Positions 15,655-24,185 of a stretch of DNA of 41,400 bases are shown here, piece by piece. This stretch comes from an uncultured Paracoccaceae bacterium (GTDB lineage Bacteria > Pseudomonadota > Alphaproteobacteria > Rhodobacterales > Rhodobacteraceae). The position numbers were made by a program, and so were the translations under genes. Where the stretch lies: positions 1 through 41,400 of the forward strand of contig CALESR010000033.1 of NCBI GenBank assembly GCA_937907485.1. Reading direction: 5' to 3'. The notes under the pieces were generated by a model. That model saw only the letters and a list, made by a program, of their open reading frames with translations, made no database searches and was not told the origin of the DNA. Numbering within the stretch: position 1 is the stretch's first letter; each line of letters opens with the position of its first letter.

Positions 15655-17115
15655 ATGGCTCGTAAGGCAGCAATTATCGGCGGGGGTGTCATCGGTGGCG
15701 GATGGGCGGCGCGCTTTCTGTTGTCCGGATGGGATGTCGCGGTGTTCGACCCCGATCCCGAAGCCCCGCGCAAGGTCGGCGAGGTCCTGGCCAACGCCCG
15801 TCTGGCACTGCCCGCGCTGGCCGATGTTCCGATGCCCCCGGAGGGTCGTCTGACATTTGCCACATCTATCACGGACGCCGTGCAGGGATCTGATTACATT
15901 CAGGAAAGTGTTGGTGAGCGCCTAGACCTGAAACATCGGGTGCTGGCACAAATCCAACAGGCGGCGCTTGGGGTGCCGATTGGGTCGTCCACCAGCGGGT
16001 TCAAACCCTCGGAACTGCAGCAAGGCGCCGCTGACCCGTCGGTGATCTTTGTCGCGCATCCGTTCAACCCGGTCTATCTGCTGCCGCTGGCCGAGGTGGT
16101 TCCGTCTGCAAAGAACGATACGCAATTCATTGAAAGTGCTAAAGAAATCCTGCGTGAAATCGGCATGTTCCCCCTGCATGTCCGCAAGGAAATCGACGCC
16201 CATATCGCCGATCGCTTTCTCGAAGCGGTCTGGCGCGAGGCGCTTTGGCTGGTCAAGGACGGGGTCGCAACCACCGAGGAAATCGACGAAGCGATCCGCA
16301 TGGGTTTTGGCCTGCGCTGGGGGCAGATGGGCCTGTTCGAAACCTATCGCGTCGCCGGTGGCGAGGCGGGCATGAAGCATTTCATGGCGCAGTTCGGCCC
16401 CTGCCTGCAATGGCCCTGGACCAAGCTGACCGATGTCCCTGAATTCAATGATGAATTGGTCGATTTGATTGCCGGACAATCGGATGCGCAATCCGGTCAT
16501 CACACGATCCGCGAGTTGGAGCGAATTCGCGATCGCAACCTGATCGGCTTCTTGCGGGTGCTCAAGGAGCGCAACTGGGGCGCTGGGAAGGTCTTGCTGG
16601 ACCACGACGCCCGCCGCCGCGTCACCTCTCCGGACCCGGCACCCGATACCGCCGCGCCGATGGTCATGGCGCGGATGCAGGTGCTGCCCGGTTGGATCGA
16701 CTATAACGGCCATATGACCGAGAGCCGCTATTTGTTTGCGTCATCAGAGACTTGCGATGCGTTCCTCAGGCATGTCGGCGCCGGGATGGAGTATGTCGCG
16801 GGCGGACATTCCTATTACACCGCCGAGAGCCATATCTTGCACGCAGGCGAAGCGAAGCTGGGCGACCACCTTAGCGGATCAGTGCAAGTCCTTGGTGCGG
16901 ATGAGAAAAAGCTTCATCTGTTCTTCCGGATCGAAACTGGCGGACGGCTGGTCGCCACGGTCGAGCAGATGTTGCTGCATGTCGACATGGCCGCGGGCAA
17001 AGCCTGCCCTGCCGCGCCCGCGGTTTTGGCCCGAATCCAGGCAATTGCCAATGTGCACAAGGGCTTGCAGCGACCGGACACCGCCGGGCGGCACGTCGGT
17101 CAGAGGAAATCCTGA
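15655..17115 (+). CDS. L-carnitine 3-dehydrogenase fused to a betainyl-CoA thioesterase
   Basis: The 486-residue protein has two parts. Residues 1 to about 325 form a 3-hydroxyacyl-CoA-dehydrogenase-fold NAD+ enzyme: GGGVIGGG at 9-16, Asp32 for the NAD ribose, SSTSGFKPSEL, and the active-site His135 in AHPFNPVYLLPLAEVV. This matches CdhA/LcdH, which oxidises L-carnitine to 3-dehydrocarnitine. Residues about 335-470 are a 4HBT hotdog thioesterase with the WIDYNGHMTESRY motif (Asp349). In Pseudomonas these are separate genes (cdhA and cdhB). The thioesterase probably hydrolyses betainyl-CoA made by the preceding enzyme. GGAGG precedes ATG 15655; the stop shares one base with the next start (TGATG). 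Confidence 0.92.
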   Translation: MARKAAIIGGGVIGGGWAARFLLSGWDVAVFDPDPEAPRKVGEVLANARLALPALADVPMPPEGRLTFATSITDAVQGSDYIQESVGERLDLKHRVLAQIQQAALGVPIGSSTSGFKPSELQQGAADPSVIFVAHPFNPVYLLPLAEVVPSAKNDTQFIESAKEILREIGMFPLHVRKEIDAHIADRFLEAVWREALWLVKDGVATTEEIDEAIRMGFGLRWGQMGLFETYRVAGGEAGMKHFMAQFGPCLQWPWTKLTDVPEFNDELVDLIAGQSDAQSGHHTIRELERIRDRNLIGFLRVLKERNWGAGKVLLDHDARRRVTSPDPAPDTAAPMVMARMQVLPGWIDYNGHMTESRYLFASSETCDAFLRHVGAGMEYVAGGHSYYTAESHILHAGEAKLGDHLSGSVQVLGADEKKLHLFFRIETGGRLVATVEQMLLHVDMAAGKACPAAPAVLARIQAIANVHKGLQRPDTAGRHVGQRKS

Positions 17116-18278
17116 TGCATTTCGGATTGTCAGACGAACAGCGGATGATTGTCGAGACGACGCGCGCCTTTGTCGAGGCCGAGTTGTATCCGCATGAAGC
17201 CCTGGTGGAACGCACCGGCCATTTGCCGATGGAGTTGATCCGCGAGATCCAGAAAAAGGCAATGGATGCTGGGCTTTACGCCGCGAACATGCCTGAGGAT
17301 GTTGGCGGCGCGGGCCTCGATACGCTGTCCTGGCTGCTCTATGAACGCGAGCTGGGCCGGGCGAATTACGCTCTGCATTGGACCTGTGTCGCGCGGCCGT
17401 CGAACATCCTGCTGGCCGGGACGCCCGAACAGCGCGAACGCTATCTGATGCCCTGCGTCCGCGGCGAGACCTGGGATTGTCTGGCGATGACCGAACCGGG
17501 CGCGGGCAGCGATTTGCGCGGCATGTCGGCCGGTGCCCGACCTGATGGCGACGACTGGATTCTCAATGGAACCAAGCACTTCATCAGCCATGCTGATGTT
17601 GCGGGCTTTACCGTGGCCTTTATGGCGACGGGCGAGGAGGACACGCCGCGCGGCAAGAAAAAGCGCATCACGGCGTTCTTTGTCGACAAGGGAACGCCCG
17701 GTTTCAGCGTCCGCGACGGCTATCGCAACGTCTCGCACCGCGGCTACACCAATGCGATCCTCGAGTTCGACGACTGCCGCGTGCCTGCCGCAAACATCCT
17801 CGGCGAGGCGCACCGCGGCTTCGAGGTGGCGAACCAGTGGCTGGGCGCGACGCGGTTGCAGGTCGCCTCGACCTGCCTTGGCCGGGCGGATCGGGCGCTG
17901 CGGCACGCGCTGACCTGGGCCGCCGAACGAAAGCAATTCGGCCAGCAGATCGGCAAATTCCAAGGCGTCAGCTTCAAGCTGGCCGATATGGCGATGGAGC
18001 TCAAAGCCGCGGAATTGCTGACATTTCAGGCCGGGTGGAAATTCGATGAGGGCTCTGTCACCGATGCCGACATGGCGATGGCCAAGTTGAAGGCGACCGA
18101 AGCGCTGGCGATGATCGCGGATGAAGCGATCCAGATCCACGGCGGCATGGGCCTGATGGACGAACTGCCGCTGGAACGCATCTGGCGAGACGCAAGGGTC
18201 GAGCGGATCTGGGAAGGCACCAGCGAAATTCAGCGCCACATCATCAGCCGCGAATTGCTGCGCCCGTTGGGCGCCTGA
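17115..18278 (+). CDS. Acyl-CoA dehydrogenase, probably gamma-butyrobetainyl-CoA dehydrogenase
   Basis: A 387-residue FAD-dependent acyl-CoA dehydrogenase with N-terminal helical, middle beta (CLAMTEPGAGSDLRG, WILNGTKHFISHADVA) and C-terminal helical domains (RKQFGQQIGKFQGVSFKLAD, IQIHGGMGLMDELPLER). The catalytic base is Glu367 in IWEGTSEIQRHI, the medium-chain position. The start overlaps the dehydrogenase-thioesterase stop by one base. Context with caiD and an acyl-CoA synthetase suggests alpha,beta-desaturation of gamma-butyrobetainyl-CoA to crotonobetainyl-CoA, passing electrons to ETF. The sequence alone shows only a general acyl-CoA dehydrogenase; it is not close to the anaerobic reductase CaiA at its N-terminus. 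Confidence 0.88.
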   Translation: MHFGLSDEQRMIVETTRAFVEAELYPHEALVERTGHLPMELIREIQKKAMDAGLYAANMPEDVGGAGLDTLSWLLYERELGRANYALHWTCVARPSNILLAGTPEQRERYLMPCVRGETWDCLAMTEPGAGSDLRGMSAGARPDGDDWILNGTKHFISHADVAGFTVAFMATGEEDTPRGKKKRITAFFVDKGTPGFSVRDGYRNVSHRGYTNAILEFDDCRVPAANILGEAHRGFEVANQWLGATRLQVASTCLGRADRALRHALTWAAERKQFGQQIGKFQGVSFKLADMAMELKAAELLTFQAGWKFDEGSVTDADMAMAKLKATEALAMIADEAIQIHGGMGLMDELPLERIWRDARVERIWEGTSEIQRHIISRELLRPLGA

Positions 18279-18348
18279 GGGGTGGTAACGCAATGCTAAC
18301 GATTCGGTGTCAGGATGCGTCTGTCGCCCCTTTGCGCAGGGGGCGGGC

Positions 18349-20343
18349 ATGAGGGATCTGTCGCGCCTGCTCAGGCCGCGGTCGATTGCGGTTCTGGGGG
18401 CCGGTTGGGCGGCAAATGTGATCGAGCAATGCGGCAAGATGGGCTTTGCGGGGCCGGTCTGGCCGGTGCATCCAACGCGCGAGGCGATCCGCGGGATCAC
18501 CTGCGTCAAGTCGCTGGCAGACCTGCCGGCGGCACCCGATGCCGTGTTCATCGGGGTGAACCGGCATGCCACACTCGACGTGGTGGCCGAACTGGCAGCG
18601 ATGGGGGCTGGCGGGGCGACCTGCTTTGCCTCGGGATGGGAGGAGACGGGCGAGGCCGGATTGCAGGAGCAACTGGTGCAGGCGGCGGGCAATATGCCGA
18701 TCCTGGGGCCGAATTGTTATGGCGTCATCAACTACCTGGACGGTGCGTTGCTGTGGCCGGATCAGCACGGCGGCCAGCGGGTTGAGTCGGGCGTGGCGCT
18801 GCTGTCGCAGTCGTCGAACATCGTCATCAACCTGACGATGCAGCGGCGCGGGCTGCCGGTGGCCTATGTGGCCTGCCTGGGCAACGCGGCGCAGGTCGGG
18901 CTGGCCGAACTGGCGGGTGCGCTGCTCGCCGATGAGCGGGTGACGGCTCTGGGCATGTATGTCGAGGGGATCGATGACGCGCCCGCCTTGGCGCGACTGG
19001 CCGAGGCCTCGGCGCGGGCGGGCAAGGCGATCATCTGCCTGAAGTCCGGCAAGACCGAGGCCGCACGCGCTGCGGCGGCCTCGCATACCGCGTCGCTGGC
19101 CGGTGAGGGCGCGGTCTCGTCGGCGTTTCTGCGGCAGGCTGGGATCGCCGAAGTGGCGACGCTGGGCGAGTTGCTGGAGGCGCTGAAAATCGCCCACCTG
19201 CACGGGCGACGCCTTGGCCCGCGGCTGTGTTCGCTGTCGTGCTCGGGCGGCGAGGCGGGGCTGGCGGCGGACCTCGGCGCCGCGGCCGGGGTGCAGTTCC
19301 CGCCGCCGTCGCCCACGCAACACGCACGGCTCGGCGAGATCCTGGGGCCGCTGGTCACGATCTCCAACCCCTTGGATTATCACACCTTCATCTGGGGCGA
19401 CGGGCCGCGCACCACCGACGTCTTTGCGACGATGCTGGCCGGTTATGACGCCGGGATCTATATCATCGATCCGCCGCGGGCCGACCGCTGCGACCCGTCC
19501 TCGTATCAACCCGCGCTGGATGCGATCGAGGCGGCGTCGCGGATCACCGGCAAACCGGCCTTTGCCGTCGCCTCGTTGCCCGAAAACCTCGACGAGGCGC
19601 TGGCCGAGGCGATGATGGCGCGCGGTGTGGTGCCGCTGATGGGGCTGGAGACCGCACTGGCGGCGATTGCGGCGGTGCAGCGACTGGCGCCGCCGACCGG
19701 CTGGCACCCCCTGCCCGCCCGGCCACCGCGCGACGCGCCGTTGATGCCCGAGGACGCCGCCAAGGCGCTGCTGAAGGCCGCCGGGGTGCGCGTGCCGCAG
19801 GGGTTAAGCGCGCCGACGCTGGCCGAACTGATCCCCGCCGCACGCACGCTGCCCGGCAAAATGGTGCTGAAAGGGCTGGGATTCGCCCACAAGACCGAGG
19901 CGGGCGCGGTGCGACTGGGCCTGAGCGGGCTGGAAGGCGAGGCCGATATCCCCGGCGCGACCGGCTATCTGGTCGAGGACATGTGGCCCGCGCCGGTCGC
20001 CGAGATGCTGGTCGGGCTGCGGCGCGACCCGGTCCACGGGCTGACCCTGACGCTGGGCATCGGCGGCATCACCGCCGAACTGCTGGCCGACACGGTGACG
20101 CTGGTGCTGCCGCTGGGCACGGCCGAGATCCTGTCGGCGCTGCACCGCCTGCGGCTGTTCGCGCTGCTCGACGGCTATCGCGGGCGGCCAAAGGCCGATC
20201 TGCCCGCCTTGGCGGACCTTGCGCTGCGACTGGGTGATCTGATGCAGACGGATGATTCTATTGAAGAAATCGAACTGAACCCGGTCTTTGTCTGGCAGGA
20301 CGGCGCCGGGGCCGTTGACGCGCTGATCCGCAAGGGAGACTGA
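18349..20343 (+). CDS. ADP-forming acyl-CoA synthetase, probably gamma-butyrobetainyl-CoA synthetase
   Basis: A 664-residue protein of the acetyl-CoA synthetase (NDP-forming) superfamily: CoA-binding domain (RPRSIAVLGAGWAANVI, PILGPNCYGVINYLDG), succinyl-CoA-synthetase-like flavodoxin domains with SLAGEGAV after an ASHT sequence (likely phospho-relay region), and a C-terminal ATP-grasp part (KMVLKGLGFAHKTEAGAVRLGL, EEIELNPVFVW). ATG 18349 is chosen as the domain begins there; 70 bases precede it, the only notable gap in the operon. CaiD starts one base after its stop. It would replace the CaiC ligase or CaiB CoA-transferase of enteric bacteria. The substrate is inferred from its place between the dehydrogenase and caiD. 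Confidence 0.85.
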   Translation: MRDLSRLLRPRSIAVLGAGWAANVIEQCGKMGFAGPVWPVHPTREAIRGITCVKSLADLPAAPDAVFIGVNRHATLDVVAELAAMGAGGATCFASGWEETGEAGLQEQLVQAAGNMPILGPNCYGVINYLDGALLWPDQHGGQRVESGVALLSQSSNIVINLTMQRRGLPVAYVACLGNAAQVGLAELAGALLADERVTALGMYVEGIDDAPALARLAEASARAGKAIICLKSGKTEAARAAAASHTASLAGEGAVSSAFLRQAGIAEVATLGELLEALKIAHLHGRRLGPRLCSLSCSGGEAGLAADLGAAAGVQFPPPSPTQHARLGEILGPLVTISNPLDYHTFIWGDGPRTTDVFATMLAGYDAGIYIIDPPRADRCDPSSYQPALDAIEAASRITGKPAFAVASLPENLDEALAEAMMARGVVPLMGLETALAAIAAVQRLAPPTGWHPLPARPPRDAPLMPEDAAKALLKAAGVRVPQGLSAPTLAELIPAARTLPGKMVLKGLGFAHKTEAGAVRLGLSGLEGEADIPGATGYLVEDMWPAPVAEMLVGLRRDPVHGLTLTLGIGGITAELLADTVTLVLPLGTAEILSALHRLRLFALLDGYRGRPKADLPALADLALRLGDLMQTDDSIEEIELNPVFVWQDGAGAVDALIRKGD

Positions 20344-20344
20344 C

Positions 20345-21133
20345 ATGCTGACCGAAGGCCCGATCCGCACCCGGCGCGAGGGCGCCATTCTGGAAGTGAC
20401 ACTTGATCGGCCAAAGGCGAATGCGATCGACCTTGCCACCAGCCGGATCATGGGCAAGGTTTTCAAGGACTTCCGCGACGATGACAGCCTGCGCGTGGCG
20501 ATCCTGCGGGCCGAGGGCGACAAGTTCTTTTGCCCCGGCTGGGATCTGAAGGCCGCCGCCGGGGGCGATGCGGTTGATGGCGATTATGGCGTTGGCGGCT
20601 TTGGCGGCTTGCAGGAATTGCCCAACCTGAACAAACCGGTGATTGCGGCGGTCAATGGCATCTGTTGCGGCGGCGGGCTGGAACTGGCGCTGTCGTGCGA
20701 CCTGATCCTGGCCAGCAGCACCGCCAGCTTTGCGCTGCCGGAAATCCGCTCGGGCACGGTGGCGGATGCGGCCTCGATCAAGCTGCCAAAACGCATTCCC
20801 TATCACGTCGCGATGGATCTTCTGCTGACCGGCCGCTGGTTTGACGCCGAAGAGGCGCTGCGCTGGGGCCTGCTGCGGGAAATCTGCGCGCCCGGCGATC
20901 TGCTGGCCAAGACCTGGGATCTGGCGCGGCTGCTCGCCTCGGGCCCGCCGCTGGTTTATGCGGCGATCAAGGAAGTGGTGCGCGAAGCCGAGGCGCTGCG
21001 CTTTCAGGACGCGCTGAACCGGGTGACCAAACGGCAATTGCCGACGGTTGACCGGCTTTACGGCAGTGAGGACCTGCTGGAGGGCCAGAACGCCTTTACC
21101 GAAAAGCGCGACCCGGTCTGGAAGGGGCGCTGA
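20345..21133 (+). CDS. caiD: Carnitinyl-CoA dehydratase / crotonobetainyl-CoA hydratase
   Basis: A 262-residue crotonase-fold enzyme very like E. coli CaiD: LEVTLDRPKANAIDLATS, KFFCPGWDLKAAAGG, the oxyanion region NGICCGGGLELALSCDLI, and the diagnostic C-terminal FTEKRDPVWKGR. The two active-site glutamates correspond to Glu113 (in GGGLE) and Glu133 (in LPEIRSG). It interconverts crotonobetainyl-CoA and carnitinyl-CoA in the cytoplasm. It is the last gene of the operon, beginning one base after the synthetase stop. No terminator is evident in the 80 bases before waaA. Confidence 0.93.
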   Translation: MLTEGPIRTRREGAILEVTLDRPKANAIDLATSRIMGKVFKDFRDDDSLRVAILRAEGDKFFCPGWDLKAAAGGDAVDGDYGVGGFGGLQELPNLNKPVIAAVNGICCGGGLELALSCDLILASSTASFALPEIRSGTVADAASIKLPKRIPYHVAMDLLLTGRWFDAEEALRWGLLREICAPGDLLAKTWDLARLLASGPPLVYAAIKEVVREAEALRFQDALNRVTKRQLPTVDRLYGSEDLLEGQNAFTEKRDPVWKGR

Positions 21134-21214
21134 GGGCGCCGGCGCGGGCGGCTGCGGCCCTCTCCCTTGCGCCCCTCTGCCCCCGGCGTTAAGCCGCTGC
21201 AAAGGGGTCTCGCC

Positions 21215-22576
21215 ATGCCGTTGTTGCTGCGTCTCTATCTGGGTTTTGCCGCGGTCTCAGGGCCGTTGTGGCGCTGGCTGCTGCGGCGGCGCCAACGGCA
21301 GGGGCTGGAGGATGCCCGGCGCGGCGGCGAAAAACTGGGGCACTTTACCCTGCCGCGGCCCGAGGGGCGGCTCTTGTGGTTCCACGCCGTCTCGGTCGGG
21401 GAATCCATGGCGCTGGTGACGTTGCTGGAGCGGCTGGCGGCGGCACATCCGGATGTCTCGATGCTGCTGACCACCCACACCGTCACCTCGGCCGAGGCGC
21501 TGGCGGCGCGCGGCCTGCCCGCGCGCGTCCTGCACCAGTTCGCCCCGGCCGACACGCCCGCCGTGCTGGGCCGCTTTCTCGCCCATTGGCGCCCCGATGC
21601 GCTGATCGTCGCCGAGGCCGACCTCTGGCCGGTGATGCTGATCCGGGCAAAGCGCGCCGGACTGCCGATGCTGCTGCTGAACACCCATGTGACGGAGCGG
21701 CGCTATCGGCGGCGGCGCAAGATGGTGCGCACGAATGGCTGGCTGATGAACCTGTTCGACGCCATTCTGGTGCAGGATGCGCTGTCGATGGCGCGCTATC
21801 TGGATCTGGGCGCCCCGGCCGACAAAATGTCGGTGATGGGCGTGCTCAAGGCCGCCAGCGCACCGTTGCCCGACCGCCCCGAGGCCCGCGCCCTCTTGCA
21901 GGCGCAGATCGACGGGCGGCCGCTGTGGTTCGCCGCCTCGACCAAGGTGGTCGAGGAGCCGCAACTCTTCGAGGCCCATGCCCTCGCGCTGGCAGACTGC
22001 CCTTCCCTGCTGTTCCTCATCGCCCCGCGCCAGCGCACCGAGGCCGACGCGACCGAGGCCGCCGCGCGCGCCCGGTTCGCCCCCGAGGCCATCGCCCGCC
22101 GGTCACGCGGCGAGGGGATCGGCCCGCAGACGCTGGTCTATATCGCCGACACCATCGGCGAGATGGGCCTGTGGTATCGCCTTGCGCCGGTCGCCTATAC
22201 CGGCAACTCGTTGCGCGTGCCGGGCACGCCGCTGACGGGCAAGAACCCCTTCGAGGCCATCGCGCTGGGGGCGATGGTGCTGCATGGGCCGGATGTCGGC
22301 AATTTCGCCGAGGCCTATGCGCGGCTCAATGCCGCAGGCGGGGCGCTGCAGGTCGAGGACGCCGCCGCCATGGCGCGCGCCGTCGTCAAGGCGCAGGATC
22401 CGGCGTTTCGCGCGCCTTTTCTGGCCGGAGCGGCCCGGGTGCAGGCGGAAAACCAGCACCCGCTGGACATCGCGCTGGCCGAACTCGAGTCGATGCTGGC
22501 CCGTTTGGCGCCAAATTCCGCCCCCCGCCAAGACCGGTCGGAAATGCACGTTTTCAGCCCCGGAAATCCGCGCTAG
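21215..22576 (+). CDS. waaA: 3-deoxy-D-manno-octulosonic acid (Kdo) transferase
   Basis: A 453-residue GT-B glycosyltransferase that adds Kdo to lipid IVA at the inner-membrane surface during LPS core synthesis. An N-terminal hydrophobic anchor (LLLRLYLGFAAVSGPLWRWLL, cut here at residues 3-23) precedes the acceptor domain with WFHAVSVGES, whose Glu63 is the catalytic base, and IVAEADLWP. The donor domain has WFAASTKVVEE and the GKNPFEAIALGAMVLHGPDVGNF motif. In E. coli-type WaaA the corresponding stretch is WIHAASVGE. ATG 21215 starts the anchor; upstream codons are low-complexity. The next gene starts 40 bases downstream. Confidence 0.93.
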   Translation: MPLLLRLYLGFAAVSGPLWRWLLRRRQRQGLEDARRGGEKLGHFTLPRPEGRLLWFHAVSVGESMALVTLLERLAAAHPDVSMLLTTHTVTSAEALAARGLPARVLHQFAPADTPAVLGRFLAHWRPDALIVAEADLWPVMLIRAKRAGLPMLLLNTHVTERRYRRRRKMVRTNGWLMNLFDAILVQDALSMARYLDLGAPADKMSVMGVLKAASAPLPDRPEARALLQAQIDGRPLWFAASTKVVEEPQLFEAHALALADCPSLLFLIAPRQRTEADATEAAARARFAPEAIARRSRGEGIGPQTLVYIADTIGEMGLWYRLAPVAYTGNSLRVPGTPLTGKNPFEAIALGAMVLHGPDVGNFAEAYARLNAAGGALQVEDAAAMARAVVKAQDPAFRAPFLAGAARVQAENQHPLDIALAELESMLARLAPNSAPRQDRSEMHVFSPGNPR

Positions 22577-22616
22577 AACCCGCGCGCATACTGCGAAACC
22601 AAAAAGGACGAACCGC

Positions 22617-23312
22617 ATGGAACCGCTCCGCGTCTATATCGGATGGGACTCGCGCGAGGATATCGCCTATCAGGTGGCCCGCCAGACGCTGCTCAAGCAC
22701 GCCACCATCCCCGTCGAAGTCTATCCGATCAAGCTGGATGAACTGGTCGATCAGGGCCTCTATACCCGCGACATCGACCCGCTGGCCTCGACCCAGTTCA
22801 CCTATTCGCGCTTCCTCGTGCCCTATCTGGCCGGTTACAAGGGCTGGGCGATCTTTGTCGACTGCGACTTCATCTTCTTTGGCGATGCGCGCGAGTTGCT
22901 GGAGTACATGGACCCCTCCAAGGCGGTGATGTGCGTGCAGCACGACTATCAGCCCAAGGAAACCACCAAGATGGACGGCGTGCCGCAGTCGGCCTATCCG
23001 CGCAAGAACTGGTCGTCCTTCATGCTGTTCAACTGCACGCACCCCTCGACCAAACAATTGACGCCCGAGGTGGTGAACGCCCAGACCGGCGCCTATCTGC
23101 ACCGGATGCAATGGGCGCAGGACGATGAGATCGGCGCGCTGCCGACCGGCTGGAACTGGCTGGAAGGCTGGTATGACAAGCCGGCGCAGGGCTATCCGCA
23201 GGCCGTGCACCACACCCGCGGCGGCCCGTGGTTCAAGGAATGGCAGGACGTGGATTACGCCGCCGAATGGCTGGCCGAAGCCGCGGAATGGAACGCCGCC
23301 AACCCAGCCTGA
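22617..23312 (+). CDS. DxD glycosyltransferase (family 8-like)
   Basis: A 231-residue single-domain GT-A enzyme. It opens with LRVYIGWDSREDIAYQVARQ (about residues 4-23), then a QFTYSRFLVPYLAGYKGWAIF segment and the metal-binding DCDFIFF with the DxD at 82-84. A HHTRGGPWFKEW motif near the C-terminus is typical of glycosyltransferase family 8-like enzymes. There is no signal peptide, so it acts in the cytoplasm on nucleotide-sugar donors. Placement right after waaA suggests LPS or other surface glycan work; donor and acceptor are unknown. A strong terminator follows. ATG 22617 follows AAAAAGGACGAACCGC. Confidence 0.85.
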   Translation: MEPLRVYIGWDSREDIAYQVARQTLLKHATIPVEVYPIKLDELVDQGLYTRDIDPLASTQFTYSRFLVPYLAGYKGWAIFVDCDFIFFGDARELLEYMDPSKAVMCVQHDYQPKETTKMDGVPQSAYPRKNWSSFMLFNCTHPSTKQLTPEVVNAQTGAYLHRMQWAQDDEIGALPTGWNWLEGWYDKPAQGYPQAVHHTRGGPWFKEWQDVDYAAEWLAEAAEWNAANPA

Positions 23313-23326
23313 CCGAGCCCGAAAGC

Positions 23327-23352
23327 AAACCCCCGGCACCGCCGGGGGTTTT
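23327..23352. terminator. Bidirectional intrinsic terminator
   Basis: AAACCCCCGGC at 23327-23337 and GCCGGGGGTTT at 23341-23351 form an 11-base-pair stem with an ACC loop, followed by T. It lies between the convergent glycosyltransferase and FkbM genes, and the A- and T-ends serve both strands. Confidence 0.9.
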
Positions 23353-23356
23353 GCGT

Positions 23357-24070
23357 TCAGCGCCGCCCGGCAGGGGCGTAAAGCCGGTCGAGCACCGGCT
23401 GGCCGAGGTCGGCGACAATGCGATAGCCACGCGCCAGCAGCGCCTCATGCGCCGACAGGTCCGCCGTGCCACGCGCCAGGTGGCGCTCTTTCAGCTCCAT
23501 CATCACATAGGGCTGGCAGCGCGCCAGTGTCTGCGCCGCACCGGTCAGCGCCTTCAACTCGTGGCCTTCGACGTCGATCTTGATCAGCAGCACATCGCTC
23601 AACCCCAGCGAATCGAGCGCCACGGCAGGGATCGCGCCTGCCCCCCGCACCTCGCGCGAGATCGAGCGACGAAGCCAGCCGCCGCCCGCCATGCCGACCT
23701 TCCCCTCACGGTCACTGACCGCCTTTTGGTGCACGTGCACGCGTCCGTTCAGCCCCCAGTCCTGCACATTGCGCGTCAGACAGGCGGCGGTGTCAGGCGC
23801 CGGCTCATAGGCGTGCACCTGCGCAAACGACCCCGCCATCAGCCGCGAATAGGCGCCGACATTCGCCCCGGCATCGATCGCCGAGGACCGCGCCATGACC
23901 TCGGCGCCGACCTGAGCCCGCAGATGGTCGAGTGCCTGCGCCAGATGGCCGATCTGCTTGCCATGCCCACCGTCCCGGTAATTTTCCAGCGTCTTTCGCC
24001 GGTTGCGAAACCAGCGCATGTCGAGATCCGGAACCCAGTATTCGCCAACCTTCTGCACGCCCGCCCCCAT
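23357..24070 (-). CDS. FkbM family methyltransferase
   Basis: A 237-residue SAM-dependent methyltransferase. The AdoMet motif I is AIDAGANVGAYSRL (Asp66 to Gly72 region), with YEPAP as the acidic motif II and LIKIDVEGHELKAL as the characteristic FkbM motif. FkbM enzymes O-methylate polyketides and also glycans. Next to waaA, a glycosyltransferase and an O-acyltransferase, a surface polysaccharide target is the reasonable guess. ATG 24070 begins the conserved part (MGAGVQKVGEYWVP); the open frame upstream crosses the promoter region. No RBS of note is visible. Confidence 0.85.
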   Translation of the reverse strand: MGAGVQKVGEYWVPDLDMRWFRNRRKTLENYRDGGHGKQIGHLAQALDHLRAQVGAEVMARSSAIDAGANVGAYSRLMAGSFAQVHAYEPAPDTAACLTRNVQDWGLNGRVHVHQKAVSDREGKVGMAGGGWLRRSISREVRGAGAIPAVALDSLGLSDVLLIKIDVEGHELKALTGAAQTLARCQPYVMMELKERHLARGTADLSAHEALLARGYRIVADLGQPVLDRLYAPAGRR

Positions 24071-24129
24071 TCGGTCTGATCCAGCCAGCCTATACGGGCT
24101 GCGGACGCTGGGCAACGCCGCTGGGCCGA

Positions 24130-24158
24130 TTGCGGCGCCATCGCACCCTCCGTATAGT
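24130..24158 (+). promoter_or_regulatory. Predicted sigma70-type promoter for the acyltransferase gene
   Basis: TTGCGG (24130-24135) and TATAGT (24153-24158) are separated by 17 bases and lie 27 bases before the ATG at 24186. The -10 region is part of CCGTATAG, which has an inverted copy (CTATACGG, 24090-24097) facing the divergent FkbM gene. Confidence 0.45.
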
Positions 24159-24185
24159 GCCGCGACCCAAAGGACCGGACCGCCC

